A stretch of 9,359 nucleotides of DNA, taken from Desulfobacteraceae bacterium. GTDB taxonomy: Bacteria; Desulfobacterota; DSM-4660; Desulfatiglandales; Desulfatiglandaceae. The notes under the pieces were generated by a model. That model was given only the letters and a program-made list of their open reading frames with translations, did no database searches and was not told the origin of the DNA. Location: positions 1,956,291-1,965,649 of the forward strand of contig CP070700.1 of assembly GCA_020349865.1 (NCBI GenBank), given 5' to 3'. Positions 1-6,200 of the stretch are shown here, piece by piece (position 1 is the stretch's first letter; each line of letters starts with the position of its first letter). The translations under genes were made by a program, and so were the position numbers.

Positions 1-447
1 AGCCATAATCCCATCACCTGTCATTTCATTAACCGTGCCTTCATAATCGTGGACCTTATGAATCAGGAACTCGTAGACCTGGTCCATGATGCTGTAAGCT
101 TCCTCTGGGCCAAGCCTCTCAGAAAGCTGAGTAAATCCTTCCATGTCACAAAACATCACTGAGACTTGTTTTCGCTCACCCTCAATCTTATCCCTCTGGG
201 CGAGGATTTTCTCGGTGAGCCCTTTGGGCAGATAACGTTGAATTTTGTCTAATTTCTTATCAAAGGAGAGTTCTTTAGGGGCGGGTTCGGAAGGAAGAGT
301 TAGGTTGTGGCCGCATTCATCACAAAATTTGCTTCGTGGTCGATTAGTAGTTCCACATTCGGGGCATGTGAGTTCAAATTTGTGTCCGCACTCATTACAA
401 AACTTTGCACCCTCTCTATTACCAAATTGGCATTTTGGGCATTTCAT
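1..447 (-). CDS. Class III adenylate/guanylate cyclase with N-terminal double zinc ribbon (partial, C-terminal part off the window)
   Basis: Only the first 149 codons are present; the frame is still open at base 1. Two zinc ribbons are visible: Cys3-x2-Cys6 with Cys17-x2-Cys20, and Cys28-x2-Cys31 with Cys42-x2-Cys45. A linker containing IQRYLPKGLTEKILAQR follows (about 69-85). The class III cyclase domain then begins with VSVMFCDMEGFTQLSERLG (95-113), where Asp101 is the expected first metal ligand, and continues to NEMTGDGIMA, where Asp145 is the expected second. The position that is Lys in classical adenylate cyclases (four before the second Asp) is Glu141. Proteins with this start usually carry an AAA-type ATPase domain and TPRs after the cyclase and exceed 1000 residues; that part cannot be seen. 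No signal peptide or membrane segment appears, so it is probably cytoplasmic. The ATG at 445-447 is chosen because GGAGGG lies about 9 nt upstream and the first ribbon starts at once. Confident as to domain, not as to product (cAMP or cGMP). Confidence 0.9.
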   Translation of the reverse strand, partial: MKCPKCQFGNREGAKFCNECGHKFELTCPECGTTNRPRSKFCDECGHNLTLPSEPAPKELSFDKKLDKIQRYLPKGLTEKILAQRDKIEGERKQVSVMFCDMEGFTQLSERLGPEEAYSIMDQVYEFLIHKVHDYEGTVNEMTGDGIMA

Positions 448-523
448 CTTTGATGCCCTCCAGATTTAAAGAAAGGTCGGTTAAAGAGAAAAAAGGATGG
501 GTGTTTTACTTTTGATCAGATTG

Positions 524-552
524 AGTATAATCGAGATGTGGCTTGCTGTCAA
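524..552 (-). promoter_or_regulatory. Sigma-70 type promoter for the zinc-ribbon cyclase
   Basis: On the minus strand TTGACA (552-547) is followed after exactly 17 bp by TATACT (529-524). Transcription would start near 517, giving an untranslated leader of about 70 nt before the ATG at 447. The match to the consensus is 6/6 and 5/6, and the orientation and distance fit. Confidence 0.75.
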
Positions 553-799
553 TTTAAGGCCGATTTCCACATATTGCATATCTTTCCAGCACCCTCAGAG
601 TGAAGATTAGCTTGCCAAAGTCCTTACTCGCCGACCTGACGGTTCCGTTGTAGATTACATCTTTTCTTGGAAATTTTGGCTCTCCACTAGTGCACAATAG
701 AGGATCACTTCACGTGCAGAGCTTTAACTATATCGTCGTGCACAACGGGAGGGTTTTAGAAATTACCAAAATATAGGTCGTGGCGCTTACACTCTTTAC
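553..799. other. Intergenic stretch without a convincing gene
   Basis: This lies between the cyclase promoter and the terminator of the iron-sulfur gene. The longest protein-like stretch is an open minus-strand frame of 51 codons (709-554) that lacks ATG and a ribosome site; its conceptual product includes KDVIYNGTVRSASKDFGKL. I do not call it a gene. The octamer GTGCACAA occurs twice (690-697 and 738-745) with no evident role. Confidence 0.5.
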
Positions 800-830
800 A
801 AAAAGGAGATTACTGTCAAAAGTAATCTCC
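800..830 (-). terminator. Intrinsic terminator of the marR/iron-sulfur unit
   Basis: There is a perfect 10-bp stem, GGAGATTACT (805-814) with AGTAATCTCC (821-830), and a 6-nt loop. Read on the minus strand, the stem is followed directly by five T (804-800). It begins 35 nt past the TAG stop of the iron-sulfur gene, where a rho-independent terminator is expected. On the plus strand there is no T run, so it acts in one direction. Confidence 0.9.
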
Positions 831-865
831 CTTCTAATTGTCATCTCAGGTCGTAGTTCACGAAC

Positions 866-1951
866 CTATGCTCGTGCCTGGCTTCCTTTTATGGCCGCCT
901 TTAATGCTTTGTGGTCAATAGGGGGCACCGGAATCCCAGGCCTTTCTTCTAACTCTACCGCCTTTGATGGACAACCCGTGGCACAAACTCCACATCCGAT
1001 GCAACGGTCCAGATCCACTTCCGGAACCTCATCTTCTCCCATGGCTAAGGCTTCCATAGGACAACGTTCTATGCAGTTCTCGCATGCTGTGCATTCTTCC
1101 GCATCCCAGATGGGTTGGAAACCGGAGGAAACGGCCAGCCCCGGCTTAGGGTGAGAGAGTGCCTGCTTGAGAATCAAACAGTGGCAGGAGCAACAGTTGC
1201 AGAGAAAGTCGATTTCTTGCCGGTTGGTGCTGCAATGAACCAGGCCAGCTTCCTCTGATTGCCTCAGGATTTCCAAGGCATCCTCTTTACTCACTTTTTT
1301 CCCCATACCCCTGTCGATGACGAATTGGGCTCCCATTCCGAACTGCATACAGACTTCAGTGGGCTTTCCACAGTAGTCCCCATCGTCCATCAACGTTGCT
1401 TGGTGACGGCAGTAGCAGGTGCTCACGGCCAATGGCTCGTACTTATCAATATAGGAAGCGACCTGATCGTAAGTGTGGATTTGGTTCCCCGCCTTGATTA
1501 CCCTATCCACCGTGATAACCCGCATAGTTGGGTATAGTTCCTCCACAGGCGCACGGGCCGCGCTAACGGCTGTTTTGTAGTTATGTATAAGCTTGGCCAG
1601 CTTTTTGTCTCTACCCGTGCTCGTTCCTCGCATGAACTGGAATTCAAATATTCCGGGCACAAACGGGGGCCCGCCGTAGGCGGTCATCTCCCCTTTTTTG
1701 GCGGCACTGCAAAGGCCTTTGTTTGCCATCTCCTCAAGGATTGTTGCCACCTCTTCCTCACTCCTGCCCATTTCAGCAGCAATGGTACTTGCAGGACTAA
1801 AACCGCGGGGCATGGCGTTAGCAACCGCAGCCTGATCAGCCGTGAATAGTTCCTGGGCCAACTCATAGAACTCCGGTATATCCATCCCTGGATACATACC
1901 GCCACGCCTTGCCATTGTCTTACACAGCTCCTGATAGACTTCCTCTGCCAT
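866..1951 (-). CDS. Winged-helix / ferredoxin-type iron-sulfur protein with two [4Fe-4S] motifs and a cysteine-rich centre
   Basis: This is a 361-residue soluble protein. Residues about 35-95 resemble a winged-helix fold (FSPASTIAAEMGRSEEEVATI, then EEMANKGLCSA). The middle carries CYCRH (Cys179, Cys181), Cys194, Cys201, His239-Cys240 and the cluster CNCCSCHC (251-258), which could bind a further metal centre. The C-terminal part is a bacterial-type ferredoxin domain with two CxxCxxCxxxCP motifs: Cys287/290/293/297 and Cys317/320/323/327. Such domains carry two [4Fe-4S] clusters and pass electrons. Similar proteins with a CNCC-type cluster occur in anaerobes, but no defined reaction is known to me. 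The ATG at 1951 follows a strong AAGGAGGGAGGT purine run. It lies 74 bp after marR on the same strand, with a 12-bp palindrome between, and ends at a strong terminator. It may be an electron carrier or a redox/metal sensor; the partner is not identifiable here. Confidence 0.88.
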   Translation of the reverse strand: MAEEVYQELCKTMARRGGMYPGMDIPEFYELAQELFTADQAAVANAMPRGFSPASTIAAEMGRSEEEVATILEEMANKGLCSAAKKGEMTAYGGPPFVPGIFEFQFMRGTSTGRDKKLAKLIHNYKTAVSAARAPVEELYPTMRVITVDRVIKAGNQIHTYDQVASYIDKYEPLAVSTCYCRHQATLMDDGDYCGKPTEVCMQFGMGAQFVIDRGMGKKVSKEDALEILRQSEEAGLVHCSTNRQEIDFLCNCCSCHCLILKQALSHPKPGLAVSSGFQPIWDAEECTACENCIERCPMEALAMGEDEVPEVDLDRCIGCGVCATGCPSKAVELEERPGIPVPPIDHKALKAAIKGSQARA

Positions 1952-1995
1952 ACTTACCTCCCTCCTTGCCTAAAGATTTTCTCAAGCTGTCAAAA

Positions 1996-2008
1996 GGTGT
2001 ATATACAC
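1996..2008. promoter_or_regulatory. Candidate MarR operator upstream of the iron-sulfur gene
   Basis: GGTGTATATACAC contains a perfect 12-bp palindrome, GTGTATATACAC (1997-2008). It sits between the marR stop (2026) and the iron-sulfur start (1951). Twelve of 13 bases match a second site upstream of marR. It includes TATATA (2005-2000 on the minus strand), usable as a -10 box about 48 nt before the ATG, but no good -35 is found 16-18 bp upstream. A TTGACA at 1993-1988 lacks a -10 box at the right distance. Confidence 0.6.
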
Positions 2009-2025
2009 AATTTTTAAGAAAAACA

Positions 2026-2493
2026 CTAACTCATTCGAGCTACCGAGGCCACTGCTGCCAAGTCGTTAAGAAAGGTATTTAGCCGTTCCTCACCAAGACC
2101 TTCAATCATATGCGACTGCGCTTTCTTCCAAAAGGGCATCGCCTTCATCAGCGCCTCCAACCCCTGATCTGTTAAAGTAATCTCACGTACACGCTGGTCT
2201 TCGCCCGCCATAATCCTGATCAACCTCCTCTTTTCGAGAGGTCTCAGATTCCTACCCAGTGTGGTCCGATCCATCATCGTGCTTTGCGCCAGCTTCGTAA
2301 CCGTTACCGGTCCGAGCCCCTTGACCGCCATCAAAAGTGCAAACTGCGTCCCCCGCAAACCACTCGGACGTATTGACTCGTCATATAACTGGGTTACCAG
2401 GCGTGCAGCTTTCCGGAGATTGGCACAGGCACAGCTCCGCCCCATTTCAAAGCATTCAGCCCTGTTCAAGGCTTCAAAGTTAGCCTTCGTCAT
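2026..2493 (-). CDS. MarR-family transcriptional regulator
   Basis: This 155-residue winged-helix regulator has the usual MarR length. The dimerisation helix region is at about 20-45 (NLRKAARLVTQLYDE). The DNA-binding part spans about 60-108: VTVTKLAQSTMMDRTTLGRN holds the recognition helix and GEDQRVREITLTDQG forms the wing with the family's D-x-R pattern. Three cysteines near the N terminus (Cys14, Cys21, Cys23) could make it thiol- or metal-responsive; that is inference. The start at 2491-2493 is preferred over an upstream ATG at 2553 because GGAGGT lies 10 nt before it and the extra N-terminal residues look unlike MarR. The gene is first in a likely two-gene unit with the iron-sulfur gene. 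Near-identical operator-like sites lie on its own promoter and before the next gene, so it probably represses both until its ligand or a redox signal appears. The ligand is unknown. Confidence 0.92.
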   Translation of the reverse strand: MTKANFEALNRAECFEMGRSCACANLRKAARLVTQLYDESIRPSGLRGTQFALLMAVKGLGPVTVTKLAQSTMMDRTTLGRNLRPLEKRRLIRIMAGEDQRVREITLTDQGLEALMKAMPFWKKAQSHMIEGLGEERLNTFLNDLAAVASVARMS

Positions 2494-2579
2494 GGCCCTA
2501 CCTACCTCCATCGGGGTATTTCTCGAACGACCAGCCCGCCCACCCCAATCCACAAGAGCAGTCTAGTGATCGACATTAC

Positions 2580-2592
2580 GGGTATATACACC
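2580..2592. promoter_or_regulatory. Candidate MarR operator overlapping the marR -10 box
   Basis: Read on the minus strand this is GGTGTATATACCC, differing at one base from the 13-bp site at 1996-2008. It covers the TATATA -10 box of the marR promoter, the classical position for autorepression. Confidence 0.62.
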
Positions 2593-2611
2593 TATTATCA
2601 GGTAAGGTCAA
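2583..2611 (-). promoter_or_regulatory. Sigma-70 type promoter of marR
   Basis: On the minus strand TTGACC (2611-2606), a 17-bp spacer and TATATA (2588-2583) form a near-consensus promoter. The predicted start is near 2576, about 83 nt before the marR ATG. The -10 box lies inside the operator-like sequence. Confidence 0.75.
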
Positions 2612-3093
2612 CCTTTTTCTTGTCGGCATTTGCGACTAATTCATTAAGGGGCTCTCCTACATCAAAGGATAAGATAAATAAGCCAGGCGTCGCTAAAATC
2701 TGAAGTGTTCGAGATTTTTGCCGGAGCCGTGCTCTCTGAATTGAGGATGAACAAACTTGGTAGCCAAGGCCTCCAAAGGGACATATATCAAGGTAAGGCG
2801 AAGACTCGGCGCCCTCAGTAAGACGGGCCTGCAGTAGGGAAGAGATAGTTACAACATCTTGTGGTCGCTTCCTGAACTCTAATAGTGTAGGTTTCTTGCA
2901 TAGTAGATGGACGGGTCAAATTCAATTTTACTGAAGATTCAAGCGTCAGTATAAGTTTTTCGGCTTTTTCAAACGAGCAAATCATACCAGTAAGCTTGAC
3001 TCAATTGTAATCTAATTTTCCATTCAAAACGACTACATATCGTCCTTTGTCTAGCCTTGGGTTTTGTCCATAACCAGGATTTTCCAATTTCAT
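2598..3093 (-). other. Gene-free stretch with protein-like open frames (possible decayed gene)
   Basis: No intact gene with a start and ribosome site is found in this 500-bp gap. On the minus strand two overlapping frames look somewhat coding. One starts at ATG 3093, reads 30 codons (including GQNPRLDKGRYVVVLNGKL), meets TGA at 3003-3001, and stays open for 61 more codons to TGA 2817-2815. The other, in a different frame, is open for 105 codons from 2915 to TGA 2600-2598 but has no ATG; it includes SSPYLDICPFGGLGYQV. One in-frame stop plus a frame change would fit a pseudogene, but chance open frames are also possible. I recognise no family. Confidence 0.25.
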
Positions 3094-3122
3094 TTGACAA
3101 TCACGATATTTTCAGTTTTAAT
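3094..3122 (+). promoter_or_regulatory. Sigma-70 type promoter for the duplicated-module cyclase
   Basis: TTGACA (3094-3099), a 17-bp spacer and TTTAAT (3117-3122) match the consensus at 6/6 and 5/6. The predicted start near 3129 gives a leader of about 154 nt before the ATG at 3283. This is long for a simple untranslated region and fits the structured leader described next. Confidence 0.75.
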
Positions 3123-3191
3123 GAATGTAACTTATTTTATATAAGCCACAAGTAAACACAACAACATAACCTTAACCTTCTGGAGTGAGTT

Positions 3192-3278
3192 ATGAGAAAA
3201 CTTAACAGAAGGTGGAGTGAAGAAAGCCTCCGAGGGACTTCTAGACCCTTTTGGAGGCTTTTGTATTTAGGGAGGTGA
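3192..3278 (+). CDS. Candidate 28-residue leader peptide upstream of the cyclase
   Basis: The ATG at 3192 has GGAG six nt upstream (3182-3185). The frame runs 28 codons to TGA at 3276-3278, inside the Shine-Dalgarno of the cyclase gene and 4 nt before its ATG. This spacing would allow translational coupling. The peptide begins MRKLNRRWSEESLRG; it is basic, with seven Arg (six AGA or AGG codons, one CGA) and two Trp, and has no recognisable domain. The frame spans hairpin 2, so a translating ribosome would melt the terminator-like stem. Short frames arise by chance, so the call rests on the ribosome site, the placement of the stop and the overlap with the hairpin. The last AGG codon derives from the downstream Shine-Dalgarno. 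Confidence 0.4.
   Translation: MRKLNRRWSEESLRGTSRPFWRLLYLGR
3223..3268 (+). terminator. Terminator-like hairpin inside the cyclase leader
   Basis: AAAGCCTCC (3223-3231) pairs with GGAGGCTTT (3253-3261), 9 bp. The stem is extended inward by AGGG/CCCT (3233-3236 with 3246-3249), and a U-rich tail TTTTGTATTT (3259-3268) follows. No plus-strand gene ends upstream in the window, so this is better read as an attenuator of the cyclase transcript than as the end of a gene. Confidence 0.55.
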
Positions 3279-3282
3279 TCCC

Positions 3283-6200
3283 ATGGCAGAAGGAGGCTTC
3301 AAGCGCAAACTCACAGCCGTTTTGAGTGCGGATGTGGCAGGCTACAGCCGCCTCATGGGTGAAGATGAAGCCGAGACGGTCAAGACCCTTACCGCCTATC
3401 GGAGAATCATGGGGGAACTGATCCAGCAGCACCGAGGAAGGGTCATAGACTCACCAGGGGACAACATGCTGGCAGAGTTCGCGAGCGTAGTGGATGCGGT
3501 GCAGTGCGCGGTGGCAGCGCAGAACGAGTTCAAGGCCAGAAATGTGGAGCTTCCTGAGAACCGTCGTATGGAGTTTCGCATAGGAGTCAACCTCGGGGAT
3601 GTTATCGAGGAGGAAAGTCGCATTTACGGTGACGGCGTAAACATTGCGGCGCGTTTGGAGTCATTGGCTGACCCTGGAGGGATCTGCGTTTCCAAGACGG
3701 CCTTTGACCACATCGAAAGCAAGCTGCCGTTGGGATATGAGTATCTGGGAGAACAGCAGGTAAAGAACATAGCCAAGCCGGTAGGTGCTTATCGCGTATT
3801 GATGGAACCAAGGGTGACAGTGGCCGAGGTGAAGGAAAAGGAAAAAGCTGTTCCACTGTGGAGACGCAAGTCGATTGTGGCTGGAGGTGTCGCCATAGCT
3901 TCGGTGGTTATTGCTGCCTTAATCTGGAATTTTTATTCTCATCGTCCAACAGTAGAGCCCGCCTCCGTGGAAAAGATGGCGTACCCTCTGCCTGATAAGC
4001 CTTCAATCGCTGTGCTTCCCTTTGTCAATATGACTAGCGATGCTAAGCAGGAATACATTGCTGACGGCATTACCGAAAACATTATAACAGCTCTTTCTAA
4101 GGTTCCTGAGGTTTTTGTCATAGCCCGCAACTCTGTCTTCACCTATAAGGGGAAGCCGGTTAAAATCAAGCGAGTGAGCGAGGAATTAGGGGTGCAGTAT
4201 GTATTGGAGGGGAGTATACAGCAGTCTGACAGCAGATTGCGAATCACAGCTCAGCTTATCGATGCAACTGGAGGGCACCACCTTTGGGCCGAACGCTTCG
4301 ACCGAAACCTAAACGACATATTTGTTCTTCAAGATGAAGTGACACTGAACATTCTTTCCGCTTTACGAGTAGAATTTACGCATGGGGAGCAAGCGCGTGT
4401 GCAAGAAACAACGAACAGCCTTGAGGCTTGGGGTTTCCTCGTCAAAGGTCTCAGTCATTTTGAATCGTTTACTAAGGATGATAATGCTAGGGCACAAGAA
4501 CTATTTGAACGGGCTGTTCAGGTAGACCCTGAGTATAGCTATGCTTGGGCGATGCTGGGCTGGACTCATTGGATTGATGCTACTTTTGGGTACAGTGAGT
4601 CTAACAGCGAATCGTTCAAAAAGGCCGTTAAGATTGCACAAAAAGCTGTGGAGCTGGATGACAAACTGCCTGACGTCCATGCCTTGTTGGGGGGCATTTA
4701 CCTGTTCCAAAGGCAGTACGATAAAGCAATTGCTGAGGGACAGAGAGCCATTGCGCTCGGGCCCAATATCGCATGTAATAAGGCAATCCTGGCTCGGACC
4801 ATGCTTTTTGTTGGAAGATTCGAGGAAGCTGTCAAGCTTGTGAAAAGCGCCATGCGGCTTAATCCTCATTATCCGTCTTGGTACTCGGAGTCTTTAGCTA
4901 TGGTTTATGGTGTGATCGGCGAGCATGAGAAAGCAATAGCATCCTACAAGGAACTCCTAGACCTTCGAAGAAATGCCAGGGGGAATATTATCACACCGCT
5001 TCTTGGACTTGCTGCCAACTGTATTATTCTCGGTCGAGAAGATGAAGCCAGAGCTCACGCTGAGGAGGTTCTTGAAGTCAATCCCGATTTCTCCTTAGAA
5101 TGGTTTCGAAAAGTCAACCTTTTCAAAAATCCGTCGCATTTGAAGCCCTTTCTTGAGGCCTTACACAAGGCAGGACTACCCGATAAACCACCACTACTTC
5201 TACCCGACAAACCATCCATTGCTGTGCTGCCGTTCACAAATATGAGTGGCGATCCTGAGCAGGAATATTTCAGTGATGGAATAACCGAAGAAATCATCAC
5301 CGCTCTCTCTAAAACCCCAAAGTTGTTTGTAATTGCCCGCAATTCAACCTTCACTTACAAGGGTAAGCCGGTGAAGATGCAACAGATAGGGCGTGAACTT
5401 GGCGTTAAGTATGTTCTGGAGGGCAGTGTCCGAAAAGCTGAGGATAAGGTGCGGATCACGGCCCAGCTTGTTGACGCCACAACAGGACATCACCTATGGG
5501 CAGAACGTTATGACCGGAATATAAAAGACATATTTGCTATCCAAGATGAGATCACGAAGAAAATCATCACAGCCTTGCAGGTAAAGCTGACGGATGGGGA
5601 GCAAGCAAGAGTATATGAAAAAGGTACAAACAACCTTGAGGCCTATCTTAAGGTCTTCCAGGGGCGTGAGCATTCAAATCGCTTTAATAGAGAGGCTAAC
5701 GTTCTGGCCCGGAAGATGTATGAGGAAGCAACTGCCTTAGACCCGGGGTATGCAATGGCATACTTACGCCTGAGTGCGACCCACATTATGGATATACATT
5801 ATGGATCGAGTCAGTCCCCTAAGCAGTCTTTGGAGAGGGCCGAAGAACTGGTACATAAGGCCCTCGCCCTCGATAGTACCTTGGCTGAGGCCCACGCCTT
5901 TTTAGGTCGAATCTATTTGGCCAAAAGGCAGTACGGTGAGGCCATTACCGAAGGGGAACATGCTCTTACCCTGGCGCCCAATTCTGCTTTCGTCTATGCT
6001 GCATTAGCATTTAGTCTACGCTTTGTGGGAAGGCCTGATGAAGCCATTCCGTTGTTTAAAAAGGCTATACGCCTCAATCCCATCCCTGATAGCTGGTACT
6101 TGACTGGCCTAGGCGGTTGCTATCGCACAGTGGGACGTTATGCGGAAGCGATATCAGCATATAAGCAAGCGCTTAATCTCAGCCCCGACAGCGCACTTGT

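Larger units (their letters stand above)
3129..3282 (+). promoter_or_regulatory. Structured mRNA leader of the cyclase gene (candidate attenuator)
   Basis: Hairpin 1 pairs ACCTTCTG (3175-3182) with CAGAAGGT (3206-3213), 8 bp, with a smaller GAGTT/AACTT stem possible inside. Hairpin 2 is terminator-like (3223-3261). The heptamer GGAGTGA occurs in the loop of hairpin 1 and again between the hairpins (3182-3188, 3214-3220). The leader ends in TAGGGAGGTGATCC (3268-3281), matching 13 of 14 bases of the full complement of the 16S rRNA 3' end, 7 nt (from GGAGG) before the ATG. The 5' arm of hairpin 2 (CCTCC) could also pair with this GGAGG, so the ribosome site could be masked in another fold. I do not recognise a known riboswitch class: the fragment AAAGCCTCCG resembles part of cyclic-di-GMP-I riboswitches, but their other conserved segments are absent. 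Confidence 0.5.

Noticed and set aside
780..1154. Plus-strand open frame of 124 codons over the end of the iron-sulfur gene
   Set aside because: It lies opposite the ferredoxin motifs and runs through the terminator hairpin. It has no ribosome site or recognisable domain.
1988..1993. TTGACA on the minus strand before the iron-sulfur gene as a -35 box
   Set aside because: No -10-like hexamer occurs 15-19 bp downstream; that interval falls in the Shine-Dalgarno region.
2494..2553. Longer MarR start at ATG 2553
   Set aside because: The extra residues are Gly/Arg-rich and unlike MarR N termini. The ATG at 2493 has GGAGGT upstream.
3001..3003. In-frame TGA in the 3093-2815 minus frame as a possible selenocysteine codon
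   Set aside because: There is no ribosome site, no recognised selenoprotein family, and no clear stem-loop right after the TGA. A remnant or chance frame is more likely.
3223..3240. AAAGCCTCCG resembles a conserved piece of the cyclic-di-GMP-I (GEMM) riboswitch
   Set aside because: The other conserved GEMM segments (a GCAAACC-type first strand and the receptor loop) are not found in the leader, and the stem arrangement differs.
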